Positions 11,215 through 22,873 of a DNA stretch of 64,000 bases are shown here, in pieces. The translations under genes and the position numbers were made by a program. The notes beneath the pieces are model-generated. The model saw nothing but the letters and a program-made list of their open reading frames with translations. It had not been told where the DNA came from and ran no database searches. The DNA comes from Mycocentrospora acerina (taxonomy: Eukaryota > Ascomycota > Dothideomycetes > Pleosporales). Location: the NCBI GenBank assembly GCA_022701365.1, contig JAKUHH010000092.1, forward strand, positions 62,001 to 126,000, written 5' to 3'. Position 1 is the stretch's first letter; each line of letters starts with the position of its first letter.

Positions 11215-12866
11215 CTAAAACTCCTCTCCCAACCTTGGCTTGCCTCCCTGCCAGTCGTTGCGCTCGTAGTACCGGAAGACCAAGTCATACCCATCCAGAT
11301 CATGTACAATGCGGTCCACACGCCTGTAGCCTACAATATTCTCCATGCTCTTGCGTTTCTCGACAGCAGCACTCTTGCTGGGGAACTCGTCGAGTGTAGG
11401 CTTGGCTTCGAAGAGCGTAACACTGAAACGACCAGGCTTGAAAATTCCCACCACGTGCTCAACAACTTCAGCCGTCTCTCGTCCAGTCTGACGAGCTGGC
11501 ACGTTGGTCTCAAAGGAGGCGTATGAGCATTGCGGCTCTGGCGTGACGTGAACAGTGAAGTAGTGCGTGGCGTCGGAGCCCTTCTTGGAGCCGTTGGGAG
11601 CACCGCCAGGGGCGGGAACAACGCCATTGGCAGAAAAACCACAGGGAGTAAAGAGATAGGCGTCAATGCGTGCGTCAGGGTACTTGGATGTAGGATAGAC
11701 GTCGGCCAAACCACAGGCTTCCGAGACAACAGTGCCAAGAGTGTGACCCTCAGTGGTCAGCTCCTCAGGGAACGTGAGCTCTTCGTCGGAGCTGAAGCCA
11801 GAGTTGTCGGTCGAAGTCTGTTCAAAGACATCAAAGCTGTCATCGGAGATCTGTGTAGTTGCAGTAGAGTTGAGGACAGTAGATCCTCCAAGACTCTCAC
11901 ATTTCTCTTCAGAGATGGAGCCAAGCGACTGAATAGCGTTCTTTCGCGCATCACGAGCTTTCTGGACATAACGACCCTCCGCGACCGCACTCGCGTCCTC
12001 GAGATAAAATTGACGGGCATTCTTCTCGTCGAGATCGGTCATGAGTACCTCCAAGGTCTCATCTTCGTCTTCATCCATAACCTGCTCACGCAGCAGGCGC
12101 TGGGGGTGGCTGACAAACTTTGTCTCAGTCTCGCGAATTTCATGACCTGGACTGGGAGGAGGCGTCAGGGATGTGTCAGGACCGGTAATGTAGAGATACC
12201 AATGCTCGCCATTCATTTTGCCAATCATGTACGCGCTTCCACCTTGAAATCGCTGGTCCAGGAAGCGGACCTCGTCTCGCCAGCTGCGGTGGGGTCCATG
12301 CTGCTGATCAGGGTAGAGGAAATTCTTCCTGCTGTAGAAGACACGGTAGGGCGTCGCGGCAGGCGCAATGCCAGAGGATGGTCGAGGCGCCGTGTAAGGA
12401 AAGCCAGCGTTGACAGCGGCAATCTCCAAGAGGCGGGTAAGACCCCAGAGCAGGGTCGTGGTACCACAGGTCTTGAGCACAACCTTGTGTGGGAAGACGA
12501 AGAAGCTAGACTCGGAGAGGAGGTAGGCATCGACGTGCTCGGATTCGATGACTGAAAGGACTTTGCAGTTGACCAAGTCAAGCATTTCTTTCCATGTCTC
12601 AGCAGACACCTTCTTGAGTCCCAGCGGGCCGGCCTGGCCGGGCAGGTTCGTGGCAGAAGAGCTGAACCATACTTCTAGGAGCTTCTCGGGACCTGCTACA
12701 TATCAGCACAAGTTTGCAGGCTTTGGCGGCATGTCCCGTGCTCACCTTCAAACGCATTGGAAGAATCGAGATCGATGGTAGCTTCCTTGTTGATTGTCAA
12801 ATGCGGAGTGCCAATGTGCGACGAGGGCGACGCAGTGTAATGCTTGGGGATTTCAGTAGCGACCAT
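11215..12866 (-). CDS. spe2: S-adenosylmethionine decarboxylase proenzyme
   Basis: Pyruvoyl enzyme that decarboxylates AdoMet to supply aminopropyl groups for spermidine and spermine. Exons 12866-12746 and 12692-11215 give 532 aa. The self-cleavage site is in YLLSESSFFV: cleavage after Glu101 makes Ser102 the pyruvoyl group. KTCGTT supplies Cys116, PCGFSANG the processing Ser, and VHVTPEP the processing His, all matching the human Ser68/Cys82/Ser229/His243 set. The protein is longer than the roughly 330-400 aa of animal and yeast enzymes because of acidic, Ser/Thr-rich inserts in the middle (around DEDEDETLEV and STDNSGFSSDEE). These inserts could be degradation signals, which is inference. 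The start ATG at 12866 is the first that joins in frame with the conserved exon 2. Confidence 0.95.
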
Positions 12867-14094
12867 CTCTTGGGAGTGCTGCGGTCGTGCGCAAACAACG
12901 GTTGTGGTCGAGGTAGCTGCTAGGGGGTTGCTGTTGCAGGCTCTCAGAAGCGGAGGCTGGCTGCCAGACAGTGAAGCACTATCTGCCGCTCAAACAAGCA
13001 ATGCGGTGCCTGCTTGAGTAGAGAAGGCCCACGGTGTACGGAGCGCGACGGAGGCTGGCGTTTGCCAGCAGCAGCGGGGAATCAAAGGGGGTTGACCGGC
13101 GGTGGTCGACGTTAGGGAGGTCGGGCGGACAGGGGAATGAACGAGGCTTTGGACGGAGGAATGTTGTCAACCGACTGCGGTCCTCGATCGACCAGATTCC
13201 GATACCCTGGTACAAGTATCGGGTCTAGCAGACGAGGGGATCTGCTCAGGTGGGGGTCTGAGGGGGGCGGGCGGTGGAGGCGTGGAGAGGGAAAAGCGCG
13301 TGTTATCTGGGCCTGGGCGGGTCAGCACTGGAGCCATGTGCCGCTGCATCGACTGCCATGCGCCATGGTGGTGCGTGGGCGCCCGCGGGACAGCACTCAC
13401 TTCGCAGGCTTGGACAGAAAGCGGACCAGATCCTCTTGACGCATGGAAGGGGGGCGACGGACGGCGAAGAGCGGGCTGCGGGCTGTCACAGCCTAGGCAG
13501 TGCGGGGGAGCGTCGAGAGTCGGCGGTCAGCCAGCTTGACGGCGTGTGTCTGGCGCAGGACGAGGGCAATGGCCGTTGGGCGCTGAGCAACCTGTCTGTG
13601 GTGAGCGGCTGCTGGCAGGGTTGCGCCTGGCGGGCAGCGTGCACGGCGCCGTGGCAGGGCGGATTCACGAGGGCAACATACGAGAAGATGCACGAGCGAG
13701 CTTGGGAGCGGACGGTAGCAGAGTCTGCTTTGCAAGGCAGAGGTGTAGAGAGGCCGGCGTCGCGTGCGTGAATTTTTCATGCGGTGTTTTCCCACCGTGC
13801 TAAGCCCAAGTTGCCCAACGTCACTGCTGTGGCTCGTGGGAAGCGAGCACGGATCGCCCGATCGCCAGCTCTTGCATGCCAGCTCTTGCATGCCCGCCCT
13901 GCCCTGCCCTGCCCTGCCCGCCTCATCTCCGCGGCTCAAAGAACAAGCAAGTAAGCAGGCAAGCAATGCAGCGTCTCGTTGAACTTTGTCCTTGTATTCA
14001 TCACCCAAGCAAAATGCAAACATCCTCTATTCTCCGCTCGTGCAAACACCCTTCTCTATTCTCCACTCGTGCACCGGCGTCCCCAGCCATTACA
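12867..14094. promoter_or_regulatory. GC-rich upstream region of SAM decarboxylase
   Basis: A 1.2-kb GC-rich stretch between the SAM decarboxylase start and the HID1 stop. Long open frames on both strands are GC artefacts without domains. It must contain the promoter and leader of the decarboxylase. Several short ATG-led frames on the minus strand near 13330-13365 could act as upstream ORFs if transcribed, but transcription start is unknown. Confidence 0.4.
13865..13919. repeat. Tandem 14-mer followed by CCCTG pentamer repeat
   Basis: A 14-bp unit (CCAGCTCTTGCATG) occurs twice in a row and is followed by about four CCCTG units. Confidence 0.8.
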
Positions 14095-17000
14095 CTACAC
14101 GTCCCTGACCGTCGCCGGCGCGCTTCCACCACCGCCACGCTGCGTCGCCTGTGAAGCTGCTGCCCGCAGGTTCAGACTGCCAATGCGCTGCACCAGATTG
14201 CTCCCTACCGCATCTACCGCTCCACGGGGGGCCATCAGAGATGGCGTCTGCGCAGCCCCTTCCTGCACCTTGAAGAGCCTGATGCTCGTGTTGTTCCACA
14301 CACCTGCCGTCCCCTTGGCCACAACCATTTCCGCTGCAAAAATGAAGCCCCAAAGCAGTGACTCGTACCAACCAAGCGATAGCGGAGACCACTCGAACAT
14401 GTGCACCCTGATGGGCGAAGCTTCTATGCCACGTACCTCCGTCTGCTGTATGGTCGCCAATGCTGCTGTAGTGTCGTTTGAACCCCCAGAGTTGACAATC
14501 TTGGGCCCGAGCTCCGAGATCAACATGAGCGTAGTGTGAAGTGGCAACTCTGAAAGCCAGCTCTCAAGCTAGACGTCGTGTTAGCAAGTACAGTCAACTT
14601 TCATACAAGTCTTACTTACCCATGTTACAGACGGCGTGAAGAACTCGTTTGCAGCTAGAGATGGAGTCGCCATGCCCGCGAGACTGGTCATACTGTTCTG
14701 CCGAGAGAATGCCGGCTGGCCAGCTGGCATCTTTCCTCGCGCCTTTTCTGACATGCCTCTCAACTGGAGTGGTACAGACTCGTCCACAGACGATGCGATC
14801 GATGCGCTTCTGGATGCACCTGACTGTGATTGAATCGGTGATCGTAATGGCTCCGCTGTTCGAGGTCCATCCGAGTCCGACTCATCCTCATCGTCGTCAT
14901 CGTCATCTTCGTCGTCGTCGTCATCCCCAATAGCAAACGCGCTATCCTCTTCAGGTACATTACTGAGTGTGGGTGTTCGGGGAATGGTGGGACTTCGTAG
15001 ACTATCTATAGAGTCAGTCCTCTGCATTTCTGCGGCCCCATCCTTGCGTAGCTGGTTCTGTCGCTCAATCTCTTCTTGGCCACTCTCAAGCGTGAAATCC
15101 CGTAGCGCCTGGAATCTCTTGCGTGAGCGAACAACTGCGTACACAAGATTGGGATTGTCTTTTCAGCCAGTCAGTCGTGTCTCATCATGGTCGGCCTAGT
15201 AGAACAACTTACACTTGTACTGGTGCTCGACAATGGCATTAATGACTTCCAGCAGAGATTGCAGCAGAGTGTGATTGTTGTCGTTTGCAAGTAAGAAACT
15301 TGGCGAGGACATTGATGCAAACAGCTGAAGAAGCTTGGAGCTAGATGCACGTCCAAGATTCTGCACATGAGCGGCAATGTTGTTCAATATAGCGAGCAGA
15401 GCAGGGTAAATGGCGTCCAGTCGGCCTTTTCCTGTAGTAAGCAACGTATAGATTGACTTGACATGTTAGCAGAGACAAGGCCACTGCAGAAAGTACGTAC
15501 AGTGATCAAGTAGTCAGCATATGTGCCGTGAAAATTGGGTATCCGTATGCTTGGTGGGAGTGATTCCTGTCCCTCAAACGTCTTGTTCAGACTCTTGCCA
15601 AATTGTGGCTCGACACTAAGCGTCTGCAATACAAAGATGCACATGCGCACAAGCCCCTGTTTGCTGGGATCGTTGCGCTGGTCAATGGCGTAATACAGCA
15701 CTAGGACTACAAAATCATGCGCCCGGTCAGTGTCGATGATAAACGAACGGAATCGCTTGTTGCACTGCAAAGCTTCCCAGAAAAGCATAATCATCTCGGG
15801 CGCCCATGTCAATGACTTGTGGCTTCCGGGTAGGTACGATGTATTAGCTTGGAGCTGGTCCACATTAGCTTTAGTCACGCATGCTGGTTCTTGCAAGAAA
15901 ATCTTACAGGCTGATTCAGTATCCGCGTCATACCATCGACTAGAAATTGAAAGTCCTGGGGTCGATGCAATCGTCCAAGAAAATGACGAAAGAAGTTCTT
16001 AGGTGCTGGTCCATTGCCTGCTTCCGGAATAGGGTAAAGTATAAGTACAAGCAGCAGTTGAAGACAATATGTGACCAATATCTGTTTCTGATCTCGGAAT
16101 ACGACATGGTCGTATGGCACACGCCATGTGGCAGGGTTGTACTTCAACGTCTGCGCGGGTTAGCATATGGTATGGATGCTTGTATGCGGCGTACGTACTG
16201 TATTCAAGAGAGAACATAGCACTGACAGAACGGTCTGCTTCTCAGGGCAGGTTGCAATGTATGTGATGGCCTTGACGCCCTTGACCGGGAGTATGCCTGC
16301 ACCTTGTTACGACCATCCAAACACAGGGTTGACAAGCTTACCAGCGGACATGTACATGGACTTGCTGGCCAATGTGAGCAACAGCCGCAAGATTTCTGTC
16401 CGGTTGCTCTCAAACTCTTTGGTTGAAGCTACCGGTGTGTTGCAGCCCACACCACTCTGCCATATGGCGTACGACACCTTGTTCTTGCCGGCAGCGACTC
16501 TGGGGAGGGTGAATTCAGAATAGAAGAGGAGGTCGATCAGCGTGTCGATAATCTCCTCGGCGAGCGGCTTGGCCTTTTCAAACTCGGGCTCGTTGGCATC
16601 GGGCGTTTGCTCGGGGTCTGCTTCGTCGAAGATGACTTCACTCCTCACAATCTGGCCTCGTCGACTGCGCCTGCGCCGTGCAGCCCAAAAGAACGTGTCT
16701 TCCCATTCCTCCAGGTGGTCGGCCTCGTAGATGAACGGGAGCAGCCGCGTGAGCACGCGTATGCAGTTGAGGGCGTCCCGCTCAGGCGCAAGGTCCAGGT
16801 CGGGGAAGGAGGGGTGGTTGCGCAGGACCAGGAGGCGGGAGCTGACGGCGAGGATGAGCGTCTCGAGGTTCGCTAGGTTATTGTCCCGGGTTCGACGAAT
16901 GTCTGCCGGCGAAAAGAGCGAGAAGACATCTTCGGCGGACTCGGGCAGCTCCCAGAACTGGCACGAGAGTTAGCACGGCAGCACAGCAGTTGCGCGCAGC

Positions 17001-17102
17001 ACTCACGCCTGTCCAGTATGCATCGTCGGCGGGGATCTGGCTGGGCTCCGAAAGGCGGAAGATGCCCTGTTTAAAGGTGAGTTTTGAGTCGGACGCGCCC
17101 AT
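14095..17102 (-). CDS. HID1 family protein (dymeclin-like, Golgi/secretory)
   Basis: Large myristoyl-type peripheral protein related to HID-1 and Dymeclin, which in animals acts at the Golgi in secretory granule and vesicle traffic. The start ATG at 17102 gives MGASDSKLTFKQGIFRL, the conserved N-terminus with a Gly2 suited to N-myristoylation. About nine exons: exon 1 ends at 17007, exon 2 is 16957-16342, exon 3 is 16296-16199, and further exons run to the TAG at 14095. Conserved pieces include LTRLLPFIYEADHLEEWE, FRDQKQILVTYCLQLLL, and SLTWAPEMIMLFWEALQCN. The C-terminal half has a disordered, very acidic run of Asp/Glu (about 14880-14930), and the protein ends near SAPATVRDV. It is divergent from XPB across 487 bp. 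Exact splice sites of the 3' half were not all verified. Confidence 0.87.
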
Positions 17103-17589
17103 CGGAATGCATGTCACGGCTTCATACGAGGGGGCGCGGCGTGTGGGTGGTGTGCCCAGCACCCGGCCTGGACCCTTGCTGGAGCGTTGACGTCGGCAAG
17201 CCAAACACCGAGCTCACATGCTTTCGCGATTCCCAGCGTCGCGTCTCCCACCCACCACGCCAGGCTCCAAGCAGGCGTCGTCTGCTCCTGTCCAGTCACC
17301 CATCAGCTCTTCGCGAGGTGACTCGGAACTTCTGGTTCGCATTCCCACGGATCTCACTCGGCGCAGCCACACCCTGATTACTAAGCTGCGCCGTCATCAT
17401 CTTTGCCCTTGCCGCTTCCCTTGCTCCTTCTTCCACAACATCCACCGCACCTGCACCTTCCATACCACCCACCGCACCTGCTCCTCTCCTCGAACCCCCA
17501 CGTCGCACGCTCGCTCGCCCCATCACCAGCTGCACCTGCACAGCCCACAGGCTCTGGCTCTGGCCCTGCCCAGAATCTGAGCATCCACG
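17103..17589. promoter_or_regulatory. Divergent HID1/XPB promoter
   Basis: 487 bp, pyrimidine-rich on the plus strand close to the XPB start (CT-rich leader from about 17400). No other gene seen. Confidence 0.6.
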
Positions 17590-20001
17590 ATGCCGCCTAA
17601 GCGTAAAGCGTCCCAGGTAGCTGCCGACTCGGACGGCGACAATGACTGGGATGAGCAGGATGATGGCCCCATGAGCGACCAGGAAACCTTTGACAAGCTG
17701 AAGAAGAAGTTTGATGTAAAAGCCATGCAGAAGGAGGCTCGCAGCCACCGCACTACAGATGCAGCCGCAAACTTGTTCAAAAAGTCTGACCAGTGGAACG
17801 CGCCACTTAAGCCTGATCACCACGACCGCCCTCTCTGGGTCAACGACTCAGGAGGCATCATTCTCGAATCCTTTCATCCTCTTTTTGATGAAGCTCAGGA
17901 TTTTTTGATCAACATTGCTGAACCGCAGTCGCGCGTCTCCAAGATACATGAATATCAATTAACCACGCACAGCCTCTTTGCCGCCGTCAGTGTTGGCCAT
18001 TCTAGCAAAGAAATTGTAGATAGGCTGGATCGGTATTCCAAGACAGTCTTGTCTGACGCCATCATCGAGTTTGTGGGCAAGTCGACAAACGCATTTGGCA
18101 AAGCCAAGATTGTTTTGAAGAATACGCTCTCGTACATTGAAAGCGACGATCCCGCTCTTCTCCAGAAACTTCTACTTGATGATGTTGTAGCCGCATGCAG
18201 AGCAGACACCAACAACGGTCTCATAAAAGAGGCTGCGCCCAAAGTGGGTCAAATGGCTATTCCTGGTACCAAGATGGCCGCTGGCCAGAACCAGATGGCA
18301 CAGCAGCCAGTCGTAGAAAACCCAGCGCCAAGCGACATGATTGCCTCTTTGAGAGAAGACGACGGCGACGAAGATGTCGCCCAAGTCCACTCGTTCCAGA
18401 TCAAGAGTGAGGATCGAGAAAAGGTCGTCAAGCGCTGTCGACATATAGGCCTGCCGCTCACTGAAGAGTACGATTTCAACAACGATAACGTGAATGCAAA
18501 TCTGGAAATTGATCTCAAGCCCCATGCACAGATTCGATATTACCAAGAGAAAGCTTTGAGTAAAATGTTTTCCAATTCACGTGCGCGGTCCGGTATCATT
18601 GTGCTGCCTTGTGGCGCAGGTAAGACTCTTGTTGGCATCACAGCGGCCTGTGGAGTTAAGAAATCGTGCATTGTCCTCTGTACCAGTGCAATGTCCGTTG
18701 TCCAGTGGAGAGCCGAGTTCATCAAATGGTCAAACATCAATCCGGAAGATGTTGCTGTCTTCACATCAGACAACAAGACCAGCTTTCCTCGCAATGCGGG
18801 TATCATCATCAGCACATACTCTATGATCAGTAATGCTCGAAAGCGGTCACACGACGCTGAAAAGGTCATGAACTTCATTCGAAGCCGCGAGTGGGGTCTC
18901 TTGATAGCTGATGAAGTACATGTTGTGCCCGCCCAGATCTTCAAGAAAGTCACTTACGAAATTGCCTCGCACACCAAGCTTGGTCTCACTGCCACACTAC
19001 TCCGAGAAGACGACAAGATCGACGATCTCAACTTTCTTATTGGGCCGAAACTCTACGAAGCAAATTGGCAGGAGCTGTCGGAACAAGGTCACATCGCCAG
19101 GGTGCAGTGTGCGGAAGTGTGGTGCCAGATGACACCAGAGTTTTACACAGAGTGGCTGAAGCCCTCATCGTTGCAAAAAAGGGCCCTGCTTGCCATTATG
19201 AATCCGAAAAAGTTCCAGGCTTGTCAATATTTGATCGAGTACCACGAATCTCGAGGAGACAAGATCATCGTCTTCTCCGACAACGTATATGCGTTGGAAA
19301 AGTACTCCAGGACACTCGGAAAGGCATTCATCTACGGCGCAACTCCACAGAGTGAACGACTGAAGATTCTAGAGAATTTCCAGCACAACCCTTTGATCAA
19401 CACTATTTTCTTGTCCAAGATTGGAGATACCAGTCTAGATTTACCGGAAGCGACATGCTTGATTCAAATTTCATCTCACTACGGTTCACGTCGTCAAGAA
19501 GCACAACGACTAGGACGAATTCTTCGAGCGAAGCGACGTAACGATGAAGGCTTCAACGCATTCTTTTACTCGTTGGTGTCAAAGGACACTGACGAGATGT
19601 ACTATTCTTCAAAGCGTCAAGCGTTCCTTGTCGACCAAGGATACGCGTTTAAGGTCATCACTCGTTTGGAGGGGTTGGAAAACTCTCGCACATTGTCCTT
19701 TTCCACACCGCAGGATCGCCGCGAACTCCTAATGGACGTCCTTCTTGCCAAGGACGAGGACGCCAGAGCCGAAAAGATCGAAGGCGATGCATTCGACTCA
19801 AATTACGCGTCCAACAGAGGTAACAAGAAGAAGAAGACCGGGGTACGCAGAGCAGCGGGCACCTTATCGGAACTCTCTGGTGGACAAGACATGGCATACT
19901 TGGAAACCAATAAGAGTAAGAACAAGGAGCTGAAGGGAACCAAGGCGATCAAGAACACATTTATCAGAGGATTAGCTAGAACAGCTGGGAAAAAGGCTTA
20001 G
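17590..20001 (+). CDS. ssl2: TFIIH DNA helicase subunit XPB/Ssl2
   Basis: ATP-dependent 3'-5' translocase of TFIIH, needed for promoter opening and nucleotide excision repair. Single exon, 803 aa (human 782, yeast 843). It opens MPPKRKASQ with an acidic N-terminus and the XPB damage-recognition region. Helicase motifs are clear: Walker A PCGAGKT (Gly344-Lys345-Thr346), DEVH at 441-444, the XPB-specific RED motif Arg472-Glu-Asp474, and motif VI QRLGRILR at 639-646. All key residues are intact. The C-terminus is basic (TARTAGKKA-like ending). It is divergent from HID1. Confidence 0.97.
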   Translation: MPPKRKASQVAADSDGDNDWDEQDDGPMSDQETFDKLKKKFDVKAMQKEARSHRTTDAAANLFKKSDQWNAPLKPDHHDRPLWVNDSGGIILESFHPLFDEAQDFLINIAEPQSRVSKIHEYQLTTHSLFAAVSVGHSSKEIVDRLDRYSKTVLSDAIIEFVGKSTNAFGKAKIVLKNTLSYIESDDPALLQKLLLDDVVAACRADTNNGLIKEAAPKVGQMAIPGTKMAAGQNQMAQQPVVENPAPSDMIASLREDDGDEDVAQVHSFQIKSEDREKVVKRCRHIGLPLTEEYDFNNDNVNANLEIDLKPHAQIRYYQEKALSKMFSNSRARSGIIVLPCGAGKTLVGITAACGVKKSCIVLCTSAMSVVQWRAEFIKWSNINPEDVAVFTSDNKTSFPRNAGIIISTYSMISNARKRSHDAEKVMNFIRSREWGLLIADEVHVVPAQIFKKVTYEIASHTKLGLTATLLREDDKIDDLNFLIGPKLYEANWQELSEQGHIARVQCAEVWCQMTPEFYTEWLKPSSLQKRALLAIMNPKKFQACQYLIEYHESRGDKIIVFSDNVYALEKYSRTLGKAFIYGATPQSERLKILENFQHNPLINTIFLSKIGDTSLDLPEATCLIQISSHYGSRRQEAQRLGRILRAKRRNDEGFNAFFYSLVSKDTDEMYYSSKRQAFLVDQGYAFKVITRLEGLENSRTLSFSTPQDRRELLMDVLLAKDEDARAEKIEGDAFDSNYASNRGNKKKKTGVRRAAGTLSELSGGQDMAYLETNKSKNKELKGTKAIKNTFIRGLARTAGKKA

Positions 20002-20851
20002 TAGGACTTTTGCATCTGGACATGTTCGGGAGGGATTTTTTTTTTTAAAATTTGCGCAAACTTGTGCGTGGGAGTGTCTTACCATAGCCCAGTGCTACAG
20101 AGTATACACATGACTGGCGTTGATGCTGTAAGTTCAGCCGTAGAAATTAGTTTGAATGCAATTTTGATGCGCCGGAGAACGGTCCGCAGCCAAGACTCGT
20201 TCTCGACAACAACAACGCACGACAAGACTGTTTCCCCAATGTCTGGCTCCGCGCGATGTTGACAGGTGAGCACTAGCTGTCCCGAAGATACATACAACTA
20301 GTCTCAGCCCCCTTTGAATGCTTTTTTACACTTTGCTGTCCAAAAGTCTATTTCCCAATGTGGCCACCATATGCGCCTCCATGATCCTTCGAGTCTGCCA
20401 CGACACTTGAGGAAACTCGATACGAACTGTATGACTGGATCTCGATCGACCTCCTTCGCCCCCACGTCGCCCCCCCGCCTCCAAAATCGCGTGTCCATTG
20501 CATGTGGCTGGGGAAGGTACCCAGGTACACTATTGTCGAGCTTGGCTGACCGCCACCGTTCGGAGGCAGAGTTCCGCGGACTAGGTTCTCCGGAACCACA
20601 ACGGAACGTGATTTGCAGTTTGTGGTTTTTCTCCTCATTCTGGCTACCTGTTTGGGGCGGCCGTTCCGCCTGCCCTCCAATCATGGACGGGTCGGACAAG
20701 CAGATGGGGGGATCGTCGCTTGCCGTTTTAGGGCCTTGATTTCGGTCATTTGCGTGATATTTTTGGTTTGTTGCTGGGTTATGCAGGGACGATTGACTGG
20801 GTTTGCTGTTTGTGTGTCTTGTTGCTCCTTTTCTTTTCATAGGGCGTCGTA

Positions 20852-20913
20852 CTAGTGGTAGTGGTAGTGGTAGTGGTAGTGGTAGTAGTAGTAGTAGTTG
20901 TAGAAGTAGTGGT
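20852..20913. repeat. GGTAGT / GTA microsatellite
   Basis: About five GGTAGT units grading into GTA units with a few interruptions. Confidence 0.85.
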
Positions 20914-22558
20914 AATCGTCTTCAGGTACAGGTACGGAGAATTACTACACGCATGGCTATCTATCGCTCCAACGCTTTAATGACACTCCGGCTTATTCTT
21001 ATTTGTTGCGTTTCTGCAGGTGATGCTTTCATTTGGTTTGGATTGTGATCCAATCATTTGGTAACCAATCGGGCAGCGTCCCGTATCATCTCCAAAGGCG
21101 AAGGGTTGTGCGGAGTCGGGGTAGTCATTCTTAGTTTATTTCCATCGTGGAGAAATTTTGCAGCAAGTCTTTGCGCGACGACAATTCACAACTCTGAGCC
21201 CATTAGAGAAGGTGCACAGCGCTTGGCGTCTTGCATCTAGAGTCATCTTCATCAGCTCCTGTATCTCTCTGTGTCACGTGCATCATACAAACGTGGCAGG
21301 CACCGTTGAAACGTAGGCCTGGATGTTTAATTAGTGTCAAATGACCATGAATGGTTCCACCATCACCAAAAATGGGCACCTCCGAGAGCAAAGGTCGGCG
21401 GCTAGAAGTACGGCAGCTAGCAGAACATAGACTAGGGCAAGGGTGTAGTGTAGAGAGGACTAGACGTGGGCTTGAGAGTAGGCGGAGACGTTTTGGTGGC
21501 TTGCTTGATAGGGCGGAAGGGTAGTCTGGACCAATGCTTATATCTACATTGAGATTTAAGCCACAATAAAATGGAACCTTGTACTCTTCCCTCATCTTCT
21601 ATCAGACATCCAGACTTCCTCAGCGCTGACACTACCGCTGCTAGCAGCTGCTGACATGTTGCTAATCTTTGCATACTTGCACTCTGTAAACTGGCTCTTA
21701 GTAAGGTCGTAGGCCTGGCCGCCTGCGCGTTAGCTACTGACCAGTTTAGCATTCATGATCCTGGCCAAACGATAATTGTTTATGATGGGCAGTGCTGAGC
21801 CAGGTGGAGGTCAGATCATTTGATCGGTCGAGTGTTCCATAACGCAGTGGCCATGATGGAAACTGTAAACGTCATGGCGAGCCAGTTCCGCAGCGACGAG
21901 CAGCGGCACGCGCAAGGCGCTGCACGCTCCTACCACGCTCTTCTCTTACGCGACAAGGGCTAGGTCTGGGTGGCCGGTGAGCATAGCCGTAGGATGACGG
22001 CCGCCTGGTGGTCTAGCGCATGTGTCAAGTCGGCCAGCGCCATCGGTAGCTCGCAAAGAGACAGGGCCTCAACACACGAGTTCATGTTGCCGAGCGACGA
22101 GGTACACGGCAATGCCCGGCCAGGCGGAGCGCCTGCAAGGTGAGGTTGCGGAAACATGTGCGACGTGCGAGCACACGCCTCGTAGGATTGATGCCAAGCG
22201 GCAACTCTGTTGGGACTGGTATGCTTGATCTGAGGTGCATGCAAACGGCAGGCCGTGCCTGATTCGTGTCACGCCGCGCCGCGTCCAGTGGGCGGGTACA
22301 AGCATGCGGTGGCCAGTGGTAGGATCCATCGCGCCCCGGCACGGGCGATTCGATGCACGAGCAAAGCTACCAATGTCCGCCGGCGGAGGGCGCGCCGCAG
22401 CGAATCAGCCGCACAAAGCGCTCTGGGTGGCAGACGCGCACTGCCGCTATGCTCCCTGCACGGCCCCAATCGGCATGGGCGCATTAGACCCTGGAGCCTG
22501 CCACACGGGGCCCTGTCAAGTCCCACGGCCGTCATCGAGGTCGTTTCTTCTGCTGCTG

Positions 22559-22589
22559 AGATGCCCATGAGCCACACTCATGGGCATCT
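22559..22589. promoter_or_regulatory. Perfect 13-bp inverted repeat with 5-nt loop
   Basis: Arms AGATGCCCATGAG (22559-22571) and CTCATGGGCATCT (22577-22589) pair without mismatch around the loop CCACA. It lies about 285 bp upstream of the Zn2Cys6 start and would form a stable hairpin if in the leader RNA, or serve as a dimer site if in DNA. Confidence 0.7.
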
Positions 22590-22873
22590 AACGGAATCCC
22601 GGAGAGGCAAAAGTGGTCCGCTGGGCGCCAGGCGGCTTTCGCCAAAGAGACCCGAGCGAACCGGGGGGCCTTGTGTACTGTGCATCGTCTCCCGCCGGCA
22701 TGCCTTCCCCACAGAAAACTCTTGTCTCCTCTGCCATCACACGGGTGCGCATCTTGATGCCGTGCCACGGTTTCGTCGCCTTCGACAGGCCGATATCAAT
22801 GCCGTTGACTCGCCCGGTATTCTGGCTCCCCACACACCTCTCTTCGGTCTTTTCTGCCTTGTGAAATGTCCTA

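Larger units (their letters stand above)
20002..22873. other. Long gene-poor stretch upstream of the second regulator
   Basis: 2.9 kb with only short unsupported frames. It holds a GGTAGT/GTA microsatellite (20852-20913) and becomes GC-rich from about 21.8 kb, probably as 5' leader and promoter of the downstream Zn2Cys6 gene. A 178-codon minus-strand frame (20304-20840) has no domain and overlaps the GC rise; I do not call it. Confidence 0.5.

Noticed and set aside
11530..12555. Plus-strand 341-codon frame
   Set aside because: Exact antisense of the SAM decarboxylase coding exon, whose catalytic motifs are intact on the other strand.
20304..20840. Minus-strand 178-codon frame
   Set aside because: No domain, no homologous look, no supporting splice pattern or neighbouring signal.
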